The notes under the pieces are model-generated. The model was given only the letters and a program-made list of their open reading frames with translations, ran no database searches and was not told where the DNA came from. DNA of 64,000 nucleotides from Azophilus sp965247035. Lineage in GTDB: Bacteria; Pseudomonadota; Gammaproteobacteria; Pseudomonadales; Azotimanducaceae. The first letter of the stretch is position 1, and every line of letters begins with the position of its first letter. The DNA lies in the NCBI GenBank assembly GCA_965247035.1, contig CBDFGJ010000003.1:248001-312000 (forward strand), read 5' to 3'. This document shows, piece after piece, positions 33,617 to 41,678 of this stretch. A program made the position numbers and the translations under genes.

Positions 33617-35362
33617 TCAGGCTCGAATGACTCGCCCGGGCCTCGCGCCGGTCTCTTGGTCGTTCTCCCTAGTCTTCACGCCGGACACAAAGGTGTTCAA
33701 ATAGCCTTCGGCGGACTGCAGTATGCGGCCACCGCCAGCGGGCAAGTCGTGATGCACCTCCAACTTGCCCAACGCCAAGCGACTTAGATCAAAGATGTTG
33801 ACGTCCGCCTTTTTGCCCACCTGCAAGCTGCCCCTGTCATGCAAGCCGAACAGTTCCGCATTCGTGTGGGTTTGTTTGCTAACGATCAACTCAATGGGGA
33901 AGCGGTTGCCCCGGTTGCGGTCCCGCACCCAATGGGTGAGCTGGTAGGTTGGGCCGACCGCATCGAAAATCAGGTTGACGTGAGCGCCCGCGTCAGACAG
34001 GCCAATGGTGGTGTTGGGATGCGCGATCATCTCCTCAATCACGCTGAAGCTGCCGTCAACGAAGTTCGCCCCAAGCAAAATCGCAAACTGATCGCCCTCC
34101 CCGGCAGTCAGGTAGTCATACATGAATTCCGGGACATTCTTGCCCGCCGCGGCGCTCAGCGCGGCGATGTTGCCCGCGGCCTCCGGCTCATAGTTGATCG
34201 GCAGCTTGATGGGGAACATCATCGGTGCCGTCATCGCCAGCAGGCCGAAAACGTTTGCCATCACGCCGAGGCGGTCCGGAGGCATGTCCTCGTCCGCCAA
34301 TATCGCCGCCTTCACTTCCGGTTTCTTCAATTCCGCCAACAGTCGCTTAAAGGGGAGGTCTGCATACTTCAGGTAGGTTCGGCGGCGCATGAACATGTGA
34401 TAGGTCTTCAGGCTCGTCACAAAACCAATGGGACGGGTCGCGATTTGCGGCCTGATGCAGAGACCTTCCGCATTGGCCCGCTCAACGATCTTCAGGCAGT
34501 TGCGCCATTGGTCCGGGCGGTCGCCGTTCTGGACGAGCGTGAAGGTGCATTTGCGCCCGCTCGCCCGCGCCACCTCTACAAACAACTCAACTTCCTGCTC
34601 GGTGGTCCACTTCTCCGGGCCGGCGATATCGCCTACGACCCCGGCCGGCACGGCCTGAAAAACGCCCTTGTCAATGGCCTTCATCGCCCGGCCAATGGCC
34701 AGCAGTTCCGCTTTCTCAGCGAACGTGCCGGGTATGGGCTCGCCCAAAACCGAGCGGTGTCCGACGGTCCTAGAGGTGGAGAAGCCCAAGGCGCCCGCGT
34801 TCAGCCCGTCCTGAACAACCCGACACATGCGCGCCAAATCCTCAGCCGTGGCGTCCTCGTGGCGCAGCGCCCGCTCGCCCATCACATAGTTGCGCACGGC
34901 GCTGTGGGGCACCTGAGCACCAATATCCATGGTGTACTGGCGAGTGCCCAAATAATCGATGTACTCTGGGAAAGTCTCCCAATTGCCCCACTCTATGCCT
35001 TCGTAAAGAGCCGTGCCGGGGATGTCTTCAACCCCCTCCATCAACTCAATCATTCTTTTCTCACCCCCTTTGGGGCAGGGGGCGAAGCCGACGCCGCAAT
35101 TGCCCATCACGACACTGGTGACGCCATGGCTAAACGACGGGTCAAGCTTGTCATCCCAGCTGACTTGGCCATCAAAGTGGGTGTGTACATCAACCCAACC
35201 TGGCGTGACATAGGCGCCATCCGCATTGATGACCTCCTTCGCTCGACCATCCATGTCGCCGATGGCGGCGATACTGCCGTTTTGGATGGCCAAATTGCCG
35301 CTGTAGGGCTTGCCGCCCAAGCCGTCCACAATGGACGCATTCTTGATGAGGTAGTCGTACAT
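33617..35362 (-). CDS. N-acyl-D-amino-acid deacylase-like amidohydrolase
   Basis: A 581-residue amidohydrolase of the D-aminoacylase branch. It has the N-terminal beta-sandwich strand MYDYLIKNASIVDGLGG, the metal site GWVDVHTHFDGQ (HxH near residues 60-62), the conserved cysteine in VVMGNCGVGFAP, and the late GLSDAGAHVNLI aspartate motif near residue 480. Such enzymes hydrolyse N-acyl-D-amino acids or similar amides. The length is slightly above the usual 480-560 residues. The gene is alone; its neighbours on both sides are remnants. Confidence 0.85.
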   Translation of the reverse strand: MYDYLIKNASIVDGLGGKPYSGNLAIQNGSIAAIGDMDGRAKEVINADGAYVTPGWVDVHTHFDGQVSWDDKLDPSFSHGVTSVVMGNCGVGFAPCPKGGEKRMIELMEGVEDIPGTALYEGIEWGNWETFPEYIDYLGTRQYTMDIGAQVPHSAVRNYVMGERALRHEDATAEDLARMCRVVQDGLNAGALGFSTSRTVGHRSVLGEPIPGTFAEKAELLAIGRAMKAIDKGVFQAVPAGVVGDIAGPEKWTTEQEVELFVEVARASGRKCTFTLVQNGDRPDQWRNCLKIVERANAEGLCIRPQIATRPIGFVTSLKTYHMFMRRRTYLKYADLPFKRLLAELKKPEVKAAILADEDMPPDRLGVMANVFGLLAMTAPMMFPIKLPINYEPEAAGNIAALSAAAGKNVPEFMYDYLTAGEGDQFAILLGANFVDGSFSVIEEMIAHPNTTIGLSDAGAHVNLIFDAVGPTYQLTHWVRDRNRGNRFPIELIVSKQTHTNAELFGLHDRGSLQVGKKADVNIFDLSRLALGKLEVHHDLPAGGGRILQSAEGYLNTFVSGVKTRENDQETGARPGRVIRA

Positions 35363-35463
35363 CCGTCTTTTCCTAAGCCGTTTATAGTCATTTACAGAGG
35401 TTGAGCATCACAGCGCGCAACGCCTCAAGACATTGTTGACCATGGGGAGGCTGAATTCAATCC

Positions 35464-35660
35464 GTGTACGGGCTCAGGACATTTCGGAATTTTTTTCGGT
35501 CAGGCAGCCATGGAGAGCTTGTCTGCGAATTCGGCCGGAGCCAACAAGCTGTACGGGCTCAGGACATTCATCCAGTCGATCAGTTCAAGGGCGCGCAGGC
35601 GCTCGCGGGCGGGCTCGGAATCGGTCACGTCCACTGGCAGGAGGGCAGGCAGGCGTGCAA
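35464..35660 (-). pseudogene. IS481/IS3-like integrase end with a duplicated terminal repeat
   Basis: The minus strand reads SPYSLLAPAEFADKLSMAA and a stop near 35500, then the tail AAATTCCGAAATGTCCTGAG. The outer sequence TGTACGGGCTCAGGACAT occurs twice, at 35464 and 35549, so two element ends are nested or one end was duplicated. Upstream residues (ARLPALLPVDVTDSEPA, RERLRALELIDWMN) look like another part of a transposase or a foreign junction. Confidence 0.6.
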
Positions 35661-35689
35661 CAGTCTCATATTCAGGCTCCTTGGTTTTG

Positions 35690-35805
35690 TGACAAGACAA
35701 GTGTGCCTGAACCGGCGGCGGGGCGTCCGCAGCCCGTCATCCCGTCGGAACCAGCGCGCCAATGCGCCGAAAATCGCCGGGGCCGACATTCCGGAATGTG
35801 TTTGA
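35690..35805 (-). repeat. Inverted copy of the GGAATGTCGGCCCCGG repeat
   Basis: On the minus strand GGAATGTCGGCCCCGGCGAT, then GATGACGGGCTGCGGACG, then GGTTCAGGCACAC follow the same order as at 7940-8060, with ~25 bp fewer in the middle. It is likely an insertion-sequence end. Confidence 0.65.
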
Positions 35806-35877
35806 GCCCATTCAGATGGCGTTATCATCCGCTACAACAAGCGCCGACATACCATAGGAGCCGATGTTGCAGACCCC

Positions 35878-36150
35878 ATGAAACTGTTTGCCCGGCCAGA
35901 CTGCATGACTCTCCGGCAGGTCTGTCAATTCTTGGGTGTGTCCGAGTTGACAATTCGAAGAAAGCGCGCGCTTCGCACGACCCAATACTCGGACTTCTTC
36001 CGCAGCACACCCCGCAAAGTTGTGCTGCACGGGGTTAGGATGCCCGCCAATGCGAAGGCCTTGGCGTCATTCAAGCGACAAGCGGCTCAATCCATGTTCG
36101 AGTTAAGGCCCGCCCTTGATCGAAATGGTGTGCCCGGTCATCCAGCTTGA
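35878..36150 (+). other. Possible AlpA-like DNA-binding ORF (weak)
   Basis: A 90-codon frame reads MTLRQVCQFLGVSELTIRRK near its start and STPRKVVLH later, loosely like the helix-turn-helix and wing of AlpA/excisionase proteins. It overlaps the 3' end of the SDR gene on the other strand by 48 bp, has no clear ribosome site, and its latter third looks non-coding. It may be a remnant of a prophage regulator or chance. Confidence 0.25.
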
Positions 36151-36909
36151 TGCGTCGGATGCCAAGTAGACCACGGCGGGTGCGATGTCCTCCGGTGTGC
36201 CCACTCGGCCCAAGGGGATTTGGAAGCGCTCGCCAAGTTCCGGAATCTCCTCCTTCTTGAGGTTTAGAAACTCCAAGAAGACCTCTGTTGGTATGGGTCC
36301 GGGGGAGACGCCGTTGACGCGAATGCCCAAGGTGGCCATCTCCGCCGCCAGGGTCTGGGTGAGGTTGTTGACGCCGCTCTTGGCCACGGCGTAGGGGCCG
36401 TTGAAGGGCGCGGCCGCGCCAGCGGCGACCGATGAGATGTTGATGATGGTGCCGCCGCCGTTGTCCTTCATGATGTTGGCTGCGGCCTGAGCCCCGGTCC
36501 AAACAGCCTTGAGGTTCAGGTTCAACTGAAAATCCCACTGCCGCTCGGGCATTTCCAGGAAGGTGCGGGGCACCCGATCATCCGCGCCGCCGGCATTGCT
36601 GACCCAGCAATCAAGCGCCCCAAGGTCGGCGAAGGTTTTTTGCGCCAGGGCCTGGACCTGGTCGATTTCCATGACGTTGGTGGTGACCGCCAGAGAGCGC
36701 CGCCCTAAAGCGCGAATCTTGTCCGCCACCGCTTCTATTTCATGTGTGCGTCGTGCCGCCACCACCACGTCCGCGCCCGCTTCAGCCAACCCCAAGGCCA
36801 GCCCCTCGCCAATGCCGCGTCCGCCGCCGGTGACCACTGCCACTTGGCCGTCTAGCCGAAACCTGTCCAGAATGCTCAAGGTCTTGCTCCCTCCGCCAAC
36901 GTTAGGCAC
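36103..36909 (-). CDS. Short-chain dehydrogenase/reductase
   Basis: A 268-residue classical SDR. The cofactor motif is TGGGRGIGEGLA (residues 26-37), with NAGGADDRV, the serine in INISSVAAGA, the catalytic YAVAKSG, and VNGVSPGPIPTEVF after the active site. It resembles gluconate/7-alpha-hydroxysteroid-type dehydrogenases in overall pattern. It ends with DASSWMTGHTISIKGGP, the usual SDR end, so it is full length. It is the only gene of its direction in this gap; MITE copy C lies 70 bp upstream of its start. Confidence 0.87.
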   Translation of the reverse strand: MPNVGGGSKTLSILDRFRLDGQVAVVTGGGRGIGEGLALGLAEAGADVVVAARRTHEIEAVADKIRALGRRSLAVTTNVMEIDQVQALAQKTFADLGALDCWVSNAGGADDRVPRTFLEMPERQWDFQLNLNLKAVWTGAQAAANIMKDNGGGTIINISSVAAGAAAPFNGPYAVAKSGVNNLTQTLAAEMATLGIRVNGVSPGPIPTEVFLEFLNLKKEEIPELGERFQIPLGRVGTPEDIAPAVVYLASDASSWMTGHTISIKGGP

Positions 36910-36979
36910 AGCTTAGATGAATCCACGGATGGTTGAAAAGACGGAGTCTAGTTCCAGCTGACATGAGTACCCATGTTAA

Positions 36980-37116
36980 GAAACCTCTGAAAAATCTGCA
37001 GGTTTTCGCAGTGCAACCAGACCAGTCTTTTTCGACGGTGTGTAACTCATTGAAAATAAAAGATAAATGACTCCAGCCGCCATGCGATGGCCAATCCCTG
37101 GAATTTAATCAGAGGG
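36980..37116 (+). repeat. MITE copy C
   Basis: A nearly complete copy: left end AAACCTCTGAAAAATCTG beside TTAA, interior GTGCAACCAGACCAG, TTTTTCGACGGTGTGTAA, right end GGAATTTAATCAGAGG. The outer three bases of the right terminal repeat are lost. It lies between the divergently arranged SDR start and the end of the NTF2-like gene. Confidence 0.85.
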
Positions 37117-37176
37117 TGTTTGATCAGAACTGCGGCATTCCAGCGCAATTTGGGTGGTTCACAGCGGTCAATTGAT

Positions 37177-37740
37177 TTACAGCTTGAAGTAAGGCGGCAG
37201 ATCGCCGGAGTTAATCTTCCTGAGGGCGCTGAAGGGGTTGGCACCGAAGTAGATGTCTTCGCCAATCAGCTTGCCGGCGGCGTCAGCGGGCCACAGCGTC
37301 ACTAGCTGCGCCGACCCCAGCCACAGATCGTCGGCCTTGACCGCTGCCTCGCCAACCTTGGACAAATCCATCGCCAGCAGCGCCTGCCCTCGGTAAACCT
37401 GCTTCACTTGACCTTCGGTAACGATGTGGTCGTCGTTGGCGATGATCTTGTCCACCACCACTTCAAACTGCTGGCCGTTAGTTTCGAACATGCCGGCGTA
37501 AAAAGCGCGTACCGCCTCCCGGCCCTCAATCACCATGGGCTGATCAGTGCCCCAGAAGTGATAAATTGGATGCTCCGTTAGAGTGTCCATCAGGGGGTCT
37601 AGTTCGCCCTTGATCTCGTGCTCCATGTGATCGCGCACGGCGGTGACCAACGCCCTTCGGCGGTGGTTGGGTTCTTGGGCGGACTGAGCTTCCAGTGGCA
37701 ACCAGCTTCGGTGTGGATCAATTGCATAGCGCATCGGCAT
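37177..37740 (-). CDS. NTF2-like (SnoaL-type) protein
   Basis: A 187-residue protein of the nuclear-transport-factor-2 fold. The centre has DTLTEHPIYHFWG, EGREAVRAFYAGMF and VTEGQVKQVYRGQALL, the typical alternation of a first helix pair and curved sheet. These proteins are ligand-binding pockets or small hydrolases/isomerases; no catalytic dyad can be asserted. It is transcribed away from the GPH transporter gene, with 56 bp between the starts, so the two may share a regulatory region. Confidence 0.68.
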   Translation of the reverse strand: MPMRYAIDPHRSWLPLEAQSAQEPNHRRRALVTAVRDHMEHEIKGELDPLMDTLTEHPIYHFWGTDQPMVIEGREAVRAFYAGMFETNGQQFEVVVDKIIANDDHIVTEGQVKQVYRGQALLAMDLSKVGEAAVKADDLWLGSAQLVTLWPADAAGKLIGEDIYFGANPFSALRKINSGDLPPYFKL

Positions 37741-37796
37741 TTCCTCTTTGACAACCTAATCGCCTACCATTAGGGCCTTGCGGGAGAAGATGCGCA

Positions 37797-39149
37797 GTGG
37801 GCAAACTGAAGCGATCAACGCTGTTCTACTACAGCCTGTCCGACATGCCGGTGACGATGTCCATCTTCCCGGCCCTAGTGTTCATTCCGAAATTCTACAC
37901 CAGCGATATGGGCGTGCCCTTGGCGGTGGCGGCCAACATCATCTTGGTGGCCCGCATTTTCGACTTGGTGAACGATCCCCTGATGGGCTACGCCAGCGAC
38001 CGCATCGAAACGCCTTGGGGACGCCGCCGTCCTTGGCTGGTGGTGGCCACGCCGGTGCTGATGCTAAGCATCTACATGCTGTATCTGCCGCCCGATGGCG
38101 CCGGGGCGCTGCACATGCTGATCTGGATGATGGTGATGTCGGCCGGCACCACCGTCATCCTCATTCCTTATTACGCTTGGGCGGCGGAACTTTCGTCGGA
38201 CTACAACGAGCGCTCCCGCATCACCGGCTGGCGATCCATGGCCGGCGTAGCCGGCAACCTGTTCGCACAGCTTGCGCCGATGGTGGCGCTGGTCCTGTTC
38301 GGCTTGGGTGGCAGCCGGGTGGTTCTGTCCATCGTGGGCATCTCCATATTGCTGCTGATGCCAATTTGCGTGTTCCTCACGGTCACCCAAGTGCCGGACA
38401 GCCCCAATCGCGAACGCAGCGTCATACCGGTCTGGCAGGGGCTGAAATTGATGCTGGCCAACGGTCCTTTCAAGCGCTTGGTGGCTACCTTCATGGTGGG
38501 GCAAGCAGCCTTGGCGATCACGATGCCTTTGTATCTGTTCTTCATTACTTTTGTGCTCGGCGCAGAGGAATCGGCCATTGTCATGTTGGCGTTTTTCTAT
38601 GTGGCGAATTTCGCCGCCGTGCCCTTTTGGGTGTGGGCTTCAAGCCGCATCGGCAAGCATCGGGCCTATATTGCCAGCTTCACCATCATCGCCATCGCGC
38701 ATCCGTTCTACCTCTTGCTGGGCCAAGGCGATTTTTGGTGGATGTTGCCGGTCACCTTGGTCACGGGCTTTGCCGCCGGAGGCTTCGCCGCCACGTTGCC
38801 CAACTCAATGAAGGCCGATGTCATCGATCTAGATACGCTTACCAGCGGCGAGAACCGCGCCGCCTCGTTCTTCTCCGTCTGGGCGTTCACCTATAAGGCC
38901 GCGGCGTCCCTAGGTGCGTGGATTGCACTGACCGGCTTGGACTTGGCCGGCTTCAACGCAGCGCCGGACGCAGTCAACAGCCCGGAACAGCTGCTTGGCC
39001 TGCGCCTGCTGTTCGCTCTGCTGCCGTCGTTATTCTTCCTTGTGGCCGGCGCTCTGGTCTGGAACTATCCCATCACAGAAGACCGACACGCCCAAATGCG
39101 GGCGGAGCTTGAGGGGCGCAAGGTGGCGGGCGAAACCACCTCAACCTAA
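37797..39149 (+). CDS. Glycoside-pentoside-hexuronide (GPH) family transporter
   Basis: A 450-residue protein with about twelve hydrophobic segments, starting at GTG 37797. The early motif FDLVNDPLMGYASDRIETPWGRR, cut here as DLVNDPLMGYASDR and TPWGRRRPW, is the signature of GPH/MelB-type cation symporters, and EDRHAQMRAELEGRK closes the chain. It should couple sodium or proton entry to sugar or glycoside uptake. The divergent NTF2-like gene is its nearest neighbour; no glycosidase is present. The gene is intact. Confidence 0.85.
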   Translation: MGKLKRSTLFYYSLSDMPVTMSIFPALVFIPKFYTSDMGVPLAVAANIILVARIFDLVNDPLMGYASDRIETPWGRRRPWLVVATPVLMLSIYMLYLPPDGAGALHMLIWMMVMSAGTTVILIPYYAWAAELSSDYNERSRITGWRSMAGVAGNLFAQLAPMVALVLFGLGGSRVVLSIVGISILLLMPICVFLTVTQVPDSPNRERSVIPVWQGLKLMLANGPFKRLVATFMVGQAALAITMPLYLFFITFVLGAEESAIVMLAFFYVANFAAVPFWVWASSRIGKHRAYIASFTIIAIAHPFYLLLGQGDFWWMLPVTLVTGFAAGGFAATLPNSMKADVIDLDTLTSGENRAASFFSVWAFTYKAAASLGAWIALTGLDLAGFNAAPDAVNSPEQLLGLRLLFALLPSLFFLVAGALVWNYPITEDRHAQMRAELEGRKVAGETTST

Positions 39150-39349
39150 CCAGACGATGCCTCCGGTCGGCGAGAGGTGTTGCGCGATGGCCGCAATGGC
39201 ATCCTGTGCTAGAAAACCTCTGAAAAATGCGCAGGTTTTCGCATCGCAACAAGACCAATCTTTTTGGGGATTATATACTTGACTAGACAAGCTCAATATC
39301 ATCCCCATTATTCAAGGCCTTTAAGTGGAGTGATTTTGAGTTTTTTCAT

Positions 39350-39808
39350 TTAGCTTGCTAAGCAGCAAATAGCCGAAAGCGATAAGAGCAAAAATAAAGC
39401 AAAAAATATAACGGGAAGAAAACTTTCAACAATTGTAAGCTTCCAATAACGATTTATATCTTTCCCCTTTTTTAATAATTCCCATTCACGCCCAAAAAAA
39501 GGATAGGCAAGGTTTTCTTCCAGCTCCAGCAAAGCGTCAAACTTTCCCGAATTAAGTTGGCGATAGGAACGAACGATGATAAACCACGATGCAGAAAGCG
39601 CCATCCCCAGGATGCCAGCGACCATCAAGATTACCCAAACAGGAACTATTCCTGTGCCATACCTAAGAAGAGCAGCAAGGAGGATTAAAATGCCTGTTAG
39701 CAGACTTACATAAAGCCTGTTTGCTCCGTCCCGTCTCTGGCTTACCCTGTCTGCCAGTTCGGAGTGAAGTTTGTAGATTTCCAGAAATTCTTGTTTGTTT
39801 TCGTTCAC
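39350..39808 (-). CDS. RipA/SLATT-like small membrane protein, putative defence effector
   Basis: A 152-residue protein starting at GTG 39808, three bases after the TIR gene stop. A cytoplasmic start (FLEIYKLHSELADRVSQRR) is followed by three hydrophobic segments: about residues 33-50, 55-79 and 127-150. Between them SYRQLNSGKFDALLELEENL and FFGREWELLKKG are conserved-looking cytoplasmic parts. The pattern matches small membrane proteins called RipA-like by recollection and resembles SLATT-type effectors, which are predicted to damage the membrane when triggered. With the TIR gene it forms a signal-producer and effector pair (inference). Codon use and GC differ from the host. Confidence 0.65.
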   Translation of the reverse strand: MNENKQEFLEIYKLHSELADRVSQRRDGANRLYVSLLTGILILLAALLRYGTGIVPVWVILMVAGILGMALSASWFIIVRSYRQLNSGKFDALLELEENLAYPFFGREWELLKKGKDINRYWKLTIVESFLPVIFFALFLLLSLSAICCLAS

Positions 39809-39811
39809 AGA

Positions 39812-40213
39812 CTACGCAACATCTCTTATTGCCTTAACAATACTGCCGCTATTCCACTTAACAATTATGTCTGCATTGTCCTTGACAGTCTGAGATGTCC
39901 TCTCACTTCCCCAATATTCTATGGCTATGATGGGCTTTGTTTTATTTTTGGCCATGAGTATCTCTTTCTTAATCCATTTGCTATAATCCGCATAGACACC
40001 CGCCAGTATAAGTATAGCGCTGCAAAATCGCATTTTGTCCATGATAGCCTGTTGCAGTTCTTGATCGCTCCCCTTTTTATGTATCGGATTATCCCTTGGT
40101 ATCGAATAATTTTTGAATCTAAAGTAGGATTTTTTCCTCAGTAAACGCTCTAATTTTTCATATTTATCTGAATATGACCATGAATGACTAATGAATAGAT
40201 TGTAAGTTCGCAT
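39812..40213 (-). CDS. TIR-like domain protein (ThsB/MTH538-like)
   Basis: A 133-residue single-domain protein with a strong ribosome site (GGAGG) before ATG 40213. The TIR features are LFISHSWSYSDKYEKLERLL at the start (box 1), AILILAGVYADYSKWIKKEI in the centre, where Glu84 sits at the usual catalytic position after the WI pair, and KPIIAIEYWGSE. This is the MTH538/DUF1863 type of TIR fold found in Thoeris ThsB proteins, which make a nucleotide signal from NAD upon phage infection. Here it lies directly upstream of a membrane protein instead of ThsA. Confidence 0.8.
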   Translation of the reverse strand: MRTYNLFISHSWSYSDKYEKLERLLRKKSYFRFKNYSIPRDNPIHKKGSDQELQQAIMDKMRFCSAILILAGVYADYSKWIKKEILMAKNKTKPIIAIEYWGSERTSQTVKDNADIIVKWNSGSIVKAIRDVA

Positions 40214-40226
40214 CGTTTACCTCCAA

Positions 40227-40382
40227 CTATGAGTTTATCCAATCGTTTATCGGTTTCACTTCTGCAACGCCCACATCGCTTGTGTCTGTATATACAACAT
40301 GATACTTGAATTTTTCTGGTTGTATTTTTTGCAACTTCTCAACAGCCTTTTGACGAATAACGGTGATAGTTTCATGCTTTGA
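40227..40382 (-). other. Short open frame upstream of the TIR gene (gene fragment or leader)
   Basis: Between a stop at 40383-40385 and a stop at 40227-40229 the minus strand reads HETITVIRQKAVEKLQKIQ, then KFKYHVVYTDTSDVGVAEV and KPINDWINS, with protein-like composition. It has no ATG; only ATT or TTG could start it. It ends 13 bp before the TIR gene start. It may be the truncated tail of a third gene lost when the cassette formed, or a coupled leader peptide. Confidence 0.4.
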
Positions 40383-40543
40383 TTATACGGCACCTTGTTA
40401 GTGGGGATGATATTGAATTTGTCTAGTCTAGTCTATAATCCCCATCTTTTTCGATGACGTGTAAGTTATTGAAAATAAAGTATAAATTATTTAAGCCGCT
40501 ATACGATGGTCAGCCCTTGGAATTTAATCAGAGATTCCCTAGG

Positions 40544-41137
40544 TTAGCGAACCAGAATGGACTCTTCGTTCCAGGGCGTTAAGGGCTCGCCATAGTCGGC
40601 CTGAAACGCCGCCGGCAGCTCTTCGGTCATGGCCAAAGTGGCGGCTAGGCGGCCAAATCCGACGAAGAACGCCACCGTCATGCCAAGCTCCATGACTTCC
40701 GCTTCCGTAAAGAGGTTCTTAAGGCCCTCGTAGGTTTGGTCATCAATAGCTAGGTGATTGGTTGCGAACAGGTCGGCGAAAGCTATGGCCGCCTGCTCGC
40801 GCTCGGTTAGCTGTTGTGCTGCAGGCGGGTCTGCGAGTTCGCACACCAAATTCTCGGTGACGCCATCCGCCACCGCATCCGTATAGCGAATGGCCATACA
40901 GCTACGGCATTGATTGTGAAAGGCCACCCGCAGCCGCACCAATTCCACCAGCCGGTCCGGTAGGCTGCGATGCATTTTGAGCGAACCGCCAAAAGCGGCC
41001 AGTCCCTTGGCCAGGCCCGGACAGTGGGCGAACATGCGCATCAGCCCCTGCTCCAAGGGAGTGGCGGTTTCCGGCCTAGTCATCTCCTGAAGCGCCGGGT
41101 CCCAGCGGTCCGGGGCGATTTTGCTAATTCTAGACAT
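40544..41137 (-). CDS. Carboxymuconolactone decarboxylase/AhpD-like protein
   Basis: From ATG 41137 the product has 197 residues. The CMD fold is shown by LPDRLVELVRLRVAFHNQC and CRSCMAIRYTDA, with the two cysteines of the CxxC redox motif (CRSC) and the downstream histidine-like position replaced by R-Y. LTEREQAAIAFADLFATN and a long C-terminal helix follow. Such proteins are peroxidase-like or decarboxylases. An upstream extension of the frame (to 41605) has no ribosome site and a repetitive composition, so it is rejected. The stop lies just beyond the MITE D right end, and its CTAG is two bases away. Confidence 0.8.
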   Translation of the reverse strand: MSRISKIAPDRWDPALQEMTRPETATPLEQGLMRMFAHCPGLAKGLAAFGGSLKMHRSLPDRLVELVRLRVAFHNQCRSCMAIRYTDAVADGVTENLVCELADPPAAQQLTEREQAAIAFADLFATNHLAIDDQTYEGLKNLFTEAEVMELGMTVAFFVGFGRLAATLAMTEELPAAFQADYGEPLTPWNEESILVR

Positions 41138-41361
41138 GTTGCACGGCCTTCGTTTGGAGTGGTTTGAGTAGTTTGCCATTGACCGAGCAAGCGATTCAAG
41201 TTGACCCATCGCCGCCTGTTCCAAGCGCAGCGACCGGGCCGAAGATCGCATTGAAGCAACTTGGACGTTCCACCGCCCGCCTCCAGCAGGCAGGCCAGGG
41301 CAGGAGCTGGCAAACGGTGAAGCCCGGGCTGGGGGCCGCCCCGCACCTGCCTGAGCGACCT

Positions 41362-41667
41362 TCAGCAGACGCGTTGGCTGCCCATTTCCGAAAAATCGTG
41401 CGGCACCTTGCATCGGCCAGCGTCCGGTCTCCAACAATTCGCTTGACGAACTGGATTCGAATCGAGAAGCCTCGAACGACACCCTATCCCGGAGAGACAG
41501 ATAGCGCCCCAGAGACACGCGGAAGCCCTTCCCATAATTCCGGCAACGACAACAACACCACGGAAGGCGATAATTGACCCGATATAACCGCCAACGAAAA
41601 AGCAAATTGAACTTGGTAGCAAGACGGATATCAATTTCTTGAGTTTGTCATTCATGGTGATGCTCAT
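41362..41667 (-). CDS. Small membrane protein with doubtful C-terminus
   Basis: Start ATG 41667 lies behind a very strong AAGGAGGTAAAGC ribosome site. The first 60 residues (NDKLKKLISVLLPSSICFFV then GGYIGSIIAFRGVVVVAGIM) form one or two membrane segments. The rest (after ICLSGIGC) has a composition unlike the start and no recognisable fold, so the original 3' part may be replaced. It lies 11 bp after the secreted-protein gene 41679-42068, with which it probably forms an operon. No family is recognised. Confidence 0.5.
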   Translation of the reverse strand: MSITMNDKLKKLISVLLPSSICFFVGGYIGSIIAFRGVVVVAGIMGRASACLWGAICLSGIGCRSRLLDSNPVRQANCWRPDAGRCKVPHDFSEMGSQRVC

Positions 41668-41678
41668 GCTTTACCTCC

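Larger units (their letters stand above)
39266..40443. mobile_element. Transposase-less insertion cassette carrying a TIR/RipA-like gene pair
   Basis: A 1178-bp element. The left terminal repeat (39266-39306) and the inverted right one (40403-40443) are 41 bp each and match at 37 positions. Each begins GGGGATTATA and ends ATATCATCCCC, so every end is itself roughly palindromic. The flanking ATCTTTTT (39258-39265 and 40444-40451) is a perfect 8-bp target duplication. The interior is AT-rich against GC-rich surroundings and holds two minus-strand genes and one short open frame, but no transposase. It must move by a transposase supplied in trans; 8-bp duplications and GGG-type ends would suit IS1595-like enzymes, which is inference. 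Confidence 0.9.
39212..40539 (+). repeat. MITE copy D, split by a 1.2-kb cassette
   Basis: The left part (39212-39265) reads AAAACCTCTGAAAAATGCGC, GGTTTTCGCATCGCAACAAG and ACCAATCTTTTT. The right part (from 40444) continues ATCTTTTTCGATGACGTGTAA and ends TCAGAGATTCCC beside CTAG. Joined after removal of the cassette and one copy of its 8-bp target duplication, they make one full MITE. CTAG stands at both outer ends, as a target duplication would. Confidence 0.9.

Noticed and set aside
33839..35404. A 521-codon open frame on the plus strand
   Set aside because: It is the antisense of the amidohydrolase gene 33617-35362, which has clear motifs; high-GC DNA often leaves long antisense frames open.
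39266..40443. Calling the TIR/membrane pair a classical Thoeris system
   Set aside because: There is no SIR2/SLOG-type ThsA gene; the partner is a small membrane protein, so only a Thoeris-like arrangement can be claimed.
40544..41605. Extension of the CMD-like gene to a start at 41605
   Set aside because: The extra ~156 residues have no ribosome site, low-complexity composition and overlap a real gene on the same strand (41362-41667).
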